Part shown: positions 1 to 6,769 of the stretch, piece after piece | How the letters are laid out: every line of letters begins with the position of its first letter | How positions within the stretch are numbered: the first letter of the stretch is position 1 | Assembly: GCA_964344215.1 (NCBI GenBank) | Contig: CAYFMP010000110.1 | Coordinates: 1-9,357 of the forward strand | DNA from: CAYFMP01 sp964344215 | Lineage (GTDB): Bacteria; Pseudomonadota; Alphaproteobacteria; Rhodospirillales; Casp-alpha2 | Length of the DNA: 9,357 nt | Direction: 5' to 3' | Notes under the pieces: model-generated | What the model was told of the DNA's origin: nothing | Databases searched by the model: none | What the model saw: the letters and a program-made list of their open reading frames with translations, nothing else | Program-made: the position numbers and the translations under genes

Positions 1-23
1 AGCTTGAATCACAAATCAGGCCT

Positions 24-38
24 TTTGGGAATCCCAAA
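24..38. repeat. Short palindrome downstream of the last gene
   Basis: The sequence TTTGGGA-A-TCCCAAA is a perfect 7-base inverted repeat around a single base, 12 bases past the last stop codon. It is too tight for a long hairpin (at most a 5-base stem with a 5-base loop) and no T run follows on the minus strand, so it is a poor rho-independent terminator. It might be a protein-binding site or part of a larger structure beyond the left edge. The remaining bases 1-50 show nothing else. Confidence 0.3.
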
Positions 39-50
39 TCTCAACAGACC

Positions 51-467
51 CTAGACCGGCGGCAGCCGGGACAGCAGGGCGGCGTTGTCCCAGTCCGGTT
101 GACGGTCTTCGACGATGACGCCGTATTCGCGAACTCTGGGATAGCGTGTGGCCCCGACGCGGACCGATACCTGGATCCAGCGGGCGATGACTTCATTGTT
201 GACGTCGGTCAATACCGTCGTCGCGATCTCTTCCAGCGATGTCCATGACAAGTCCGCCAACGCTTCCAGATAGCGCGAGAACGCGTCGGGCAGCAGCACC
301 CGGCGATCCGGGACGCAGCGCAGGATCACCGACGAATCTCCTCCCGATCCCGGATCAGGAATTTCACCGCGAAGCTCACTCACGTAATCGAGGCCGGCGT
401 CCGGATTGGCGACTGTAGTGAGGAGACCCCGCCTTTCGGTCAGGTCCATCGAACGTGTTCCGTTCAT
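51..467 (-). CDS. QueF-like (T-fold) protein lacking the catalytic cysteine; function unknown
   Basis: The 138-residue product begins at an ATG that overlaps the stop of the FliK-like gene (TGATG, 465-469), so the two are translationally coupled. An in-frame ATG at 447-449 is an alternative start. No signal peptide or membrane segment is visible. From memory, the order NP....DY (21-28), VILRCVPDRRVLL (47-59), YLEAL (66-70), LEEIATTVLTDV (78-89) and ARWIQV (95-100) follows the short QueF (preQ0 reductase) pattern NPHP.RDY, I.IRYVPDR.CVE, KLYL.S, F.E...NRI.DDL and PRW..V. The QueF active-site loop (CP.TGQPD) is replaced by PDPGSGGDS, and the substrate motif ESKS or ELKS by LPDAFS, so the reaction is unlikely. 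The fold assignment is an inference; the role beside flagellar genes is unknown. It appears to be the last gene of the cluster within the window. Confidence 0.6.
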   Translation of the reverse strand: MNGTRSMDLTERRGLLTTVANPDAGLDYVSELRGEIPDPGSGGDSSVILRCVPDRRVLLPDAFSRYLEALADLSWTSLEEIATTVLTDVNNEVIARWIQVSVRVGATRYPRVREYGVIVEDRQPDWDNAALLSRLPPV

Positions 468-2203
468 CAGACGATCAGTCCAGGATTTTCCGCCGCCGGC
501 ACGGACTGGGTAACGTCCACGAAATCGGGCGGGGCGGCCTGGAAACTGAGGCCGCCCTTGAAGCCCGTTACCTCGGCCGAACCCTCGAATATCTCGCGAA
601 TGCCGTTTTGAATGTCGGCCGGCAACCTCTCCTCGGTCCGCACGATCAGGTCGAACCGCTTGTCGCGCCGGTGAATGAGGCCGTCCAACTGAAACCGACC
701 GAGTTGACTGAGATCGAGATCGACGACGAAACGGGTTCCCTTGGTTCCTTCCGGCTCCTCTTCATCTTCTTCGGCCCGCTGACGGCGCAGATAAAGGTGG
801 ATCTGCTCGATCTCCGAGCCGTTCAGAAACGGTACCGGATAGCCGCGCCAGTCGCCGCCGGGTTCGTCGGCTGCCCGAGCCAGGTGACCAAAATCGTCGC
901 GCAGCCGGCCGATGACGTCCGGCCGCAGCCTTTGCAGAACACGGGCCGGCGCGTCGCCCATCCAGGCCCGGACCTCTCCGCCCCGAATGGCACCGAGGAA
1001 CAACAGGATGTTGGCCGCCAGCGCCGTATCGGCCCGCGGCATGGCGGTGGTTGCGAGTTGATGGGCGACGGTCGGGTGCGACTCCCGAATCGTTTGAACG
1101 GCTTCCTCGACGGCCGGCCACCGGCGGTCCCGGAGGATAGCGTGGGCGGCGAAGCGGTCGGCGGCGGAGGCGGTGCCCGGGTCGGTGCCAGCGGCCGAGA
1201 CGACTTCGAACCCGACCGTGGTGCCGACTGGAACAGGTGTCGGTGTCGCCACCGACAACGTACCAGCCGCAGTCTGCACGGTCGAATGGCCGCTCGCCGT
1301 ATGTCCGCTGACAACGCCGCTGACGACGCTGCCCGGCGCCAGGCTGAGGCTGCTAACGGGCGCGGGGCCAGCGGACGCAGTGCCGCCGACCGGCGGCTGC
1401 AGCACGGTAACGCGTAGGCTGAACTGGCTGCCGGGGCCATAAGAGGCGCCGCCAATGCCCGGTGGTACGCCGCCCGTCTGGATCGAAGGCGGCGCACTGC
1501 CGCCACGACCGGCGCCCGGCGCCGCCGCAGAGACTACTCGGCCCGAGGTGGCCGACGGGGTCGACGATGCGGCCACAGCGCCGCCGCCGGAAGGGCTGGC
1601 CGACGTCGTCCGGGGCGCGCTGGCGGACGCGCCGGCAACGGCCTGGGCGGTGCCGGTGCCGGTCGCAACGGGAGCAGGGAAGGTCGTCGCAGCGGCCGCC
1701 GGCGATGTCGGGGTACCCACCTGCAAAGTCGCCGTCACGGTGGAGCCGACGGTCAGGCCGACCGACGCCGGCGCTGATGCTGCTACGGTGCCGGCTGTTG
1801 CCGACGTTCCACCCGCCGCGGCCGCCAACGGCGAGCCGGTGACCGTTCCGCCCGACGGTCCGTAACCGGGAAGGCCGAGCGCCCGCGCCGCCGCCTGCGG
1901 CGGCTTTCCCCGGATGGCGGTCAGAAGAAACAGCAACTGGTTGCCGCGCGCCAGCACCTGCAACTGGATCGGTCCTTCGCTGGGCAGGGCGAACCCGTTC
2001 GGCTGGACGGAAAACCGGCCGAGCGCCGTTTCCAGCTCGACCAGCCCGCGGCTGCCGGTGGCGGCGATGACCGCGTCCAGGCGTGCCCCCACCTGGAGCT
2101 CGCTCAGGGCGGCCGGCGGATTGGGCACGCTCAACGTCAACTGTGCCTGAGGCTGCGCCGGAGACGGTGTTGACGGCGGCGGTGGCGGGGCGACGGTCGA
2201 CAT
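467..2203 (-). CDS. Putative FliK-like hook-length control protein (Ala/Pro/Ser/Thr/Gly-rich)
   Basis: The 578-residue product has a Pro-rich start (1-20), a beta-rich segment (about 21-100), a long low-complexity Ala/Gly/Ser/Thr/Pro region (about 118-285), a second beta-rich segment (about 286-340), a helical region (about 346-480, with an acidic run EEDEEEPEG) and a compact C-terminal domain (about 489-556). The C-terminal domain contains FVVDLDLSQLGRFQLDGLI and GIREIFEGSAEVTGFKGGLS. The phrase L.LS.LGR.Q.DGL matches the L.P.ELG.V.V.L core of the FliK C-terminal (Flg_hook) domain, which contacts FlhB to switch export from hook to filament. A disordered ruler-like N-terminal part and a folded C-terminal domain is FliK architecture. 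The symbol is left blank because the match is by motif and context only. It starts 21 bases after flhG with GGAGGG unusually far (14 bases) from the ATG, and its TGA overlaps the next ATG by one base. Confidence 0.6.
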   Translation of the reverse strand: MSTVAPPPPPSTPSPAQPQAQLTLSVPNPPAALSELQVGARLDAVIAATGSRGLVELETALGRFSVQPNGFALPSEGPIQLQVLARGNQLLFLLTAIRGKPPQAAARALGLPGYGPSGGTVTGSPLAAAAGGTSATAGTVAASAPASVGLTVGSTVTATLQVGTPTSPAAAATTFPAPVATGTGTAQAVAGASASAPRTTSASPSGGGAVAASSTPSATSGRVVSAAAPGAGRGGSAPPSIQTGGVPPGIGGASYGPGSQFSLRVTVLQPPVGGTASAGPAPVSSLSLAPGSVVSGVVSGHTASGHSTVQTAAGTLSVATPTPVPVGTTVGFEVVSAAGTDPGTASAADRFAAHAILRDRRWPAVEEAVQTIRESHPTVAHQLATTAMPRADTALAANILLFLGAIRGGEVRAWMGDAPARVLQRLRPDVIGRLRDDFGHLARAADEPGGDWRGYPVPFLNGSEIEQIHLYLRRQRAEEDEEEPEGTKGTRFVVDLDLSQLGRFQLDGLIHRRDKRFDLIVRTEERLPADIQNGIREIFEGSAEVTGFKGGLSFQAAPPDFVDVTQSVPAAENPGLIV

Positions 2204-2224
2204 GCGCTCTGTACGGGCCCTCCG

Positions 2225-3016
2225 TTAACTCATCAGGGTGCGGGCGATCTCTTCGACGTCGACGGCGGCTTCCGAATTCGGGAACCGGGTGAGGATTGGA
2301 GTTTGGCTGCGAATGGCTTCGGGCACCTTGGAATCGCGCCGCACCACTCCGAGCAACGGCGGCGATATCTTCAGGAAGCCTTGGCAGGCCTTCAGCAGGG
2401 TGTTGTAGGTGCGCTCCCCCTCGCGGGTCGAATTGACGACGTTGGTGACGATCCGGAAATCGGTTTCGGGACGTTCGGTGTGGGCCACCTTGATGAACGC
2501 ATAGGCATCGGTCAGCGAAGTCGGCTCGTCGGTCAACAGGACGACGCAGGTGCCGGCATTGTGGACCAACTGGCGGACGGTGCGTTCGACCCCGGCCCCG
2601 AGATCGACGAACACCCGGTCGTAGTTGGCGGCCAGCAGGGCGAGATCGTCGCCGACCATCTGGATGCGGCTAGCCGCGGCGCTGGCGAGGCCGCCCGATC
2701 CGGAGCGCCCGGCAATGACGTCGAACCCCCCCTCCGTGTACTCGATGACCGCCTGATTGAGGGTCAGGCGGCCGGTGATGACGCTGCTCAAGTCCTGCTG
2801 CGGCATCAAACCCAACTGAATGTCCAGGTTGGCCAACCCGAGGTCGCCGTCGAACAGAAGCGTCCTGTAGCCGTTCTTGGCGATTGCGTGGGCCAGCGTG
2901 ATCGAGAACCAGGTCTTGCCGACGCCGCCCTTGCCCGACGCAACGGCGACGATATTTTCTCCCCTGGCGCGGCTCGCCGGTGGCGCAACGGGGGAAGGCG
3001 AGGGTTCGAGAGTCAT
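2225..3016 (-). CDS. flhG: FlhG/FleN-like MinD-family ATPase
   Basis: FlhG is a membrane-cycling ATPase of the MinD/ParA group that controls flagellar number or placement, usually together with FlhF. The 263 residues contain a deviant Walker A with both lysines (SGKGGVGKT, 27-35, signature Lys29 and Lys34), switch I/Walker A' LLFDGDLGLANLD (53-65), switch II FVDLGAGVE (136-144), and a C-terminal VVRRDSKVPEAIRSQTPIL segment typical of this group. Length is in the normal range. The N-terminal extension is short and proline-rich (residues 1-20) with no visible DQA-type motif, the element that stimulates the FlhF GTPase in several FlhG proteins. The start ATG is fused to the stop of the preceding short ORF (ATGA), and only weak GGGG lies upstream, so translation is probably coupled. 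The stop is 21 bases before the FliK-like gene. MinD itself is less likely, given the flagellar context. Confidence 0.88.
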   Translation of the reverse strand: MTLEPSPSPVAPPASRARGENIVAVASGKGGVGKTWFSITLAHAIAKNGYRTLLFDGDLGLANLDIQLGLMPQQDLSSVITGRLTLNQAVIEYTEGGFDVIAGRSGSGGLASAAASRIQMVGDDLALLAANYDRVFVDLGAGVERTVRQLVHNAGTCVVLLTDEPTSLTDAYAFIKVAHTERPETDFRIVTNVVNSTREGERTYNTLLKACQGFLKISPPLLGVVRRDSKVPEAIRSQTPILTRFPNSEAAVDVEEIARTLMS

Positions 3017-3195
3017 GACGGGACCCCGGATCGGGACGAGCCGAGGCCGGCGCCGTCACGCAACCGTGCCGGCCGGACGGCGTCAGGCAAGGCGGGAACA
3101 GCGGCAAATGCCACCGGTTTGCCTCCGTCCGGGGTGCCGCCTACGTTGTTCATTGCCTTTGTCGCCGTCACGACGGTGTGGGTTTCGAGGCGCAT
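3013..3195 (-). pseudogene. Short ORF resembling an internally deleted flhF (vestige or mini-protein)
   Basis: A 60-codon frame starts 15 bases after the flhA stop and ends in a TGA that overlaps the flhG ATG (ATGA). Its beginning, MRLETHTVVTATKAMNNV, resembles the start of FlhF, which in many bacteria reads like MRLK(T/S)FTA.(T/S)M.EAM..V. The middle, GKPVAFAAVPALPDAVRPARL, loosely resembles the end of FlhF, where a P(L/V)AF..VG......L.P...A.L pattern is common. The whole N, G1-G5 and SRP-GTPase core, normally more than 300 residues, is absent. The position between flhA and flhG is the conserved flhF location. Together this suggests an in-frame internal deletion that kept the start and the coupled stop. 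About 75 per cent of third codon positions are G or C, still coding-like for this region. FlhF is a GTPase that sets polar flagellar position; this product cannot be one. It could also be an unrelated leader peptide that couples flhG translation. Confidence 0.5.
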
Positions 3196-3210
3196 GCTCC
3201 CAGGGTAACT

Positions 3211-5340
3211 CTAAACCTGCCCTACAGTCTTTATTTTTGCTTTCGGATGAACTTCGTTCTGCGACATGACCACGGTCATCGGTCTGAACCGCTCGACGAT
3301 CGAACGGACGAACGGGCGGATGGTGGGACTTGTCAACAGGACCGGCGTTTCGCCCATCATCGCCTGACGTTCGAAGCTGTTGCGGAGCGCGGTGATGAAT
3401 TCCTGCAATTGCGAGGGTTGCATCGACAGTTGCCGGTCGTCGCCCTGGCCTATCAGGCTTTCGGCAAACGCCTGCTCCCAATGCGGCGACAGGGTAATCA
3501 GCGGGATGAATCCCTGCTCGTTGGTGTTCATGTCGCTGATTTGGCGGGCCAAGCGGGCGCGCACGTGCTCGGTGATCATCATCACGTTGCGGGTATTGCC
3601 GCAGGCCTCCGATATGCCTTCCAGAATGGTCGGCATGTCGCGGATCGAGACTCGCTCGGCCAGAAGGTTCTGGAGCGTTCGCTGAATACCGCCGATGGAA
3701 ATCTGACTGGGGATCATATCGGCGATCAGCTTCTGGTGTTCCTTGTCCAAATCGTCGAGGAGCTTCTGGGTCTCGGCGTACGAAAGAAGCTCCGCCATGT
3801 TGTCCTTGATCACCTCGGTCAAATGCGTCGTGATGACGGTGGCCGGGTCGACCACGGTATAGCCGCGGAACAACGCCTCCTCGCGGTTCGAATCCTCGAT
3901 CCACATGGCCGGCAGCCCGAACGTCGGTTCGCTGGTTCGCTCGCCGGGCAAGGTGATGTCCTCGCCCCTGGGGTCCATGACCAGCATCATATTCGGCCTG
4001 AGGTCGCCGCGCCCGGCCTCGATCTCCTTGACCCGAATGACATAGTTGTTGGCCGGCAGCTGCATGTTGTCCTGGATGCGAACCGAGGGCATGACGAAGC
4101 CGACGTCGGAGGCCGTCTGCCGTCGCAGCGCCTTGATCTGGTCGGTCAACCGCTGGCCCTCCCGGGGGGCGCTGATAAGAGACAGCAGCCCATAGCCCAA
4201 CTCGAGCCGCAGGTAATCGATCCTGAGCGCCGTCGAGATCGGTTCCTCGGCGACGGTGGCCGGATCGATTTTCTGTTCCTCGAGTTCCAATAGGGCGGCT
4301 TCCTCGCGCAGCTTGGCGCGGGCGTAGACGTAGTAGGCGGCGATGCCGGTTCCGCCCGAGAGGATCAGGAACGGCACCATCGGAATGCCCGGCAGGAAGG
4401 CCAGCGCGATCAGCAGGAAGGAAACCAGCCCGAGCGCCTTCGGCTGCCCGCCGAGCTGCCTGAACAGCGCGATGTCGGTCTTCTCCGAGACTCCGGCCTT
4501 GGTCACCATCATGCCGGCCGACGTCGAGACGATCAGCGCCGGTATCTGCGTGACCAGCCCGTCGCCGACGGTCAGGCGCGTGTAGCTGTCGGCGGCGGCG
4601 GCGAACGTCAGATCCTTCTGGACGACGCCGATAATCATGCCGCCGATGATGTTGATGAAGGTGATCAGGATGCCGGCGATGGCGTCGCCGCGGACGAACT
4701 TGGCGGCGCCGTCCATGGCGCCGAAGAACGAGCTCTCCTCTTCAAGTTCGCGACGCCGGGTGCGGGCCTCGTCCTCGTCGATCAGGCCGGTCGAAAGATC
4801 GGCGTCGATGGCCATCTGCTTGCCGGGCATGGCGTCCAGGGAGAAGCGTGCCGAAACTTCGGCGATACGGCCCGAGCCCTTGGTGATGACGATAAAGTTG
4901 ACGATGACCAGGATGGCGAAAACGATGATGCCGATGACGAAATTGCCGCCCATCACGAAACCGCCGAAGGCTTCGATGACGCGGCCGGCGGCGCCGGTGC
5001 CGGTATGACCGTCCGACAGGATCAGCCGGGTCGACGCCAGGTTCAGCGACAGCCGGATCATGGTGGCGAGCAGCAGGACGGTCGGAAAGGCGTTGAACTC
5101 CAACGGCCTGGTCACGAACAGAGCCGTCATCAGGATCAGCACCGAAAACGTGATCGAAAACGCCAGGCTGATGTCGAGCAGCCATTTCGGCATTGGCAGG
5201 ATCAGAACGACGAGTATGGCGACGACGCCGAGCGCCAGCATGATGTCGCCGCGCGACAGGGCGGCGACCAGCTTCTCGCGAACGTCGAACTCGGCTATGG
5301 GTTCCTGTTCTTCCGCTGCGGCGGGAGTGGCCTCAGCCAT
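3211..5340 (-). CDS. flhA: FlhA, flagellar type III export gate protein
   Basis: FlhA forms the nonameric ring of the flagellar export gate and uses the proton motive force to move rod, hook and filament subunits. The 709-residue length is normal. The N-terminal half has about eight membrane segments: about 33-50, 54-76, 84-101, 122-153 (probably two), 218-240, 260-280 and 303-340 (two). The cytoplasmic loop between segments 4 and 5 carries the family signature, including KGSGRIAEVSARFSLDAMPG, KQMAIDADLSTGLIDEDEA and MDGAAKFVRGDAIAGILI. Asp169 in FSLDAMPGK corresponds to the essential Asp208 of Salmonella FlhA by my recalled alignment. Residues from about 360 to 709 form the cytoplasmic platform that binds chaperone-substrate complexes; LGYGLLSLI and YTVVDPATVITTHLTEVIK are recognisable. 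The ATG at 5338-5340 has only a weak GAGGG site about 12 bases upstream. I see no sigma-54 promoter in the 57 bases before it. Confidence 0.98.
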   Translation of the reverse strand: MAEATPAAAEEQEPIAEFDVREKLVAALSRGDIMLALGVVAILVVLILPMPKWLLDISLAFSITFSVLILMTALFVTRPLEFNAFPTVLLLATMIRLSLNLASTRLILSDGHTGTGAAGRVIEAFGGFVMGGNFVIGIIVFAILVIVNFIVITKGSGRIAEVSARFSLDAMPGKQMAIDADLSTGLIDEDEARTRRRELEEESSFFGAMDGAAKFVRGDAIAGILITFINIIGGMIIGVVQKDLTFAAAADSYTRLTVGDGLVTQIPALIVSTSAGMMVTKAGVSEKTDIALFRQLGGQPKALGLVSFLLIALAFLPGIPMVPFLILSGGTGIAAYYVYARAKLREEAALLELEEQKIDPATVAEEPISTALRIDYLRLELGYGLLSLISAPREGQRLTDQIKALRRQTASDVGFVMPSVRIQDNMQLPANNYVIRVKEIEAGRGDLRPNMMLVMDPRGEDITLPGERTSEPTFGLPAMWIEDSNREEALFRGYTVVDPATVITTHLTEVIKDNMAELLSYAETQKLLDDLDKEHQKLIADMIPSQISIGGIQRTLQNLLAERVSIRDMPTILEGISEACGNTRNVMMITEHVRARLARQISDMNTNEQGFIPLITLSPHWEQAFAESLIGQGDDRQLSMQPSQLQEFITALRNSFERQAMMGETPVLLTSPTIRPFVRSIVERFRPMTVVMSQNEVHPKAKIKTVGQV

Positions 5341-5397
5341 GATTTGCGCTCGCCCTCAATGCCGGTTCCCTTGTCCTTCGATGGTTCCGCCGCCGAT

Positions 5398-6747
5398 CTA
5401 AGGCGCCGGCCGCTCCGTTTCGCCGGGCATCGGCACGGAGAAACCTGCCTCGCCGTACTGCTTGAGCTTGTTGCGGAGCGTGCGTATGGAGATTCCGAGG
5501 ATGTTGGCGGCGTGGGTGCGGTTGCCGAGGCAGTGTTGCAAGGTGTCGATGATCAACTCGCGCTCCACGTCGGCGACCGTCCGGCCGACCAGTCCGGTCT
5601 GCGTCTGCGCATCGCCGCCCGATGCCGCCGGCGCGCCCCCCGGTTCCGCCGAATCGCTGATCAGGACGGCGTCGGCGGCGATCTCCTCGCCCGACGCGAG
5701 CAGGACGGCGCGGTGCATGGTGTTCTCGAGTTCGCGGACGTTGCCGGGCCAGGAATGGGCGTTCAGGGCCTTGCGGGCTTCGCCGGAAAGCGGCAGCGCG
5801 CTAACCCCGTTGGCGTCGGCGTACTTCTTGACGAAGTGCTCGGCCAGCACGTCGATGTCCTGGGGGCGCTCGACGAGCGCCGGAATCTTCAGGTTCATGA
5901 CGTTCAAGCGGAAGTAGAGGTCTTCGCGGAAGTTGCCGGCGGCAACCTCCTCTTCCATGTTGCGGTTCGAGGTGGCGACGATCCGGACATTGACTTTGAC
6001 CGGTTTGGTGCTGCCGACGCGGTCGATCTCGCGCTCCTGGATGGCGCGCAGCAGCTTGGCCTGGAGGCGCGGGTCCATCTCGCTGATCTCGTCCAACAGC
6101 AGGGTGCCGCCGTCGGCTTCCTCGAATTTTCTGATGCGCCTGGCGACGGCGCCCGTGAAGGCACCCTTTTCGTGCCCGAAAAGCTCGGATTCGAGGAGGT
6201 TCTCCGGTATGGCGGCACAGTTGACGGCGACGAACCGCCCGCCCGTGCGTTTGCTTCGGTTGTGAATGTAGCGGGCCAGCAGCTCCTTGCCGGTGCCCGA
6301 CGGACCGGTGATGAGGATGCTGGCGTCGCTCGGCGCCACCTGGTCGGCCAGCTTCAGGACGTCGCTCATGCCGGCGTCCTTGTGGACGATGGCGTGGCTT
6401 TCTTCGGCGACCGCTTCGAGGACGGCGGCGATCAGGTCGGTGCTCGGCGGCAGCGGCACGTACTCCTTGGCGCCGGCGCGGATCGCCCGGACCGCGGCCT
6501 GGGTGTCGTTGCCGACGCCACAGGCGATGACCGGAACCGAGATTCTCTCCGATTCCAGCGCTTCGATAAGCTCGCCGACATCGAGGGTGACGTCGATCAT
6601 CAACAGATCGGCGCTTTGGCCGGAGCGCAGCAAATTCAAGGCGGCTTCGACGGTGTCGGCCTGTTGCACCTCGGCGCCGCGCTTGATGGCGATTTGGCTG
6701 GCGGCGCCGATCTGGCCGTCCAGCGTGCCGATGATCAAAAGTCTCAT
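5398..6747 (-). CDS. flbD: FlbD, sigma-54-dependent flagellar transcriptional activator
   Basis: FlbD is a bacterial enhancer-binding protein that activates sigma-54-dependent late flagellar promoters and can repress early ones. The 449 residues show a receiver-like domain (1-115), an AAA+ core (about 125-355) and a Fis-type helix-turn-helix (about 395-432, ERELIIDTLQHCLGNRTHAA). In the AAA+ core are Walker A GPSGTGKE (148-155), the sigma-54 contact loop GAFTGA (195-200), Walker B GGTLLLDE (213-220), the FREDLYFRLNV arginine region (273-283) and sensor II WPGNVREL (333-340). The receiver keeps an Asp at 52 (MIDVTLD) but lacks the N-terminal acidic pair, and the beta4 Thr/Ser and beta5 Lys are not evident (VIACG, KEYVPLP). 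This is as in Caulobacter FlbD, which works with the partner FliX; no fliX is in this window. A strong GGAGG at 6755-6759 lies seven bases from the ATG. It sits 22 bases after motA and 57 bases before flhA. Confidence 0.95.
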   Translation of the reverse strand: MRLLIIGTLDGQIGAASQIAIKRGAEVQQADTVEAALNLLRSGQSADLLMIDVTLDVGELIEALESERISVPVIACGVGNDTQAAVRAIRAGAKEYVPLPPSTDLIAAVLEAVAEESHAIVHKDAGMSDVLKLADQVAPSDASILITGPSGTGKELLARYIHNRSKRTGGRFVAVNCAAIPENLLESELFGHEKGAFTGAVARRIRKFEEADGGTLLLDEISEMDPRLQAKLLRAIQEREIDRVGSTKPVKVNVRIVATSNRNMEEEVAAGNFREDLYFRLNVMNLKIPALVERPQDIDVLAEHFVKKYADANGVSALPLSGEARKALNAHSWPGNVRELENTMHRAVLLASGEEIAADAVLISDSAEPGGAPAASGGDAQTQTGLVGRTVADVERELIIDTLQHCLGNRTHAANILGISIRTLRNKLKQYGEAGFSVPMPGETERPAP

Positions 6748-6769
6748 GACCTATCCTCCAGGGTCCGGT

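Noticed and set aside
24..38. The palindrome after the last gene as a rho-independent terminator.
   Set aside because: The loop is too small for the full stem and no T tract follows in the direction of transcription.
455..1417. A 320-codon plus-strand frame opposite the FliK-like gene.
   Set aside because: No domain or motif is visible and it overlaps fully with a minus-strand gene that is coupled at both ends to flagellar neighbours.
3083..3904. A 273-codon minus-strand frame overlapping the end of flhA and the flhF position, considered as a possible flhF.
   Set aside because: It is out of frame with flhA, Arg/His-rich, and has no GTPase motifs (no GxTGxGKTT-like P-loop); it is a shadow of flhA.
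5341..5397. The 57-base gap between flbD and flhA, checked for a sigma-54 promoter (GG-N10-GC).
   Set aside because: No GG-N10-GC arrangement with flanking consensus is present on the minus strand; only a weak ribosome site is seen.
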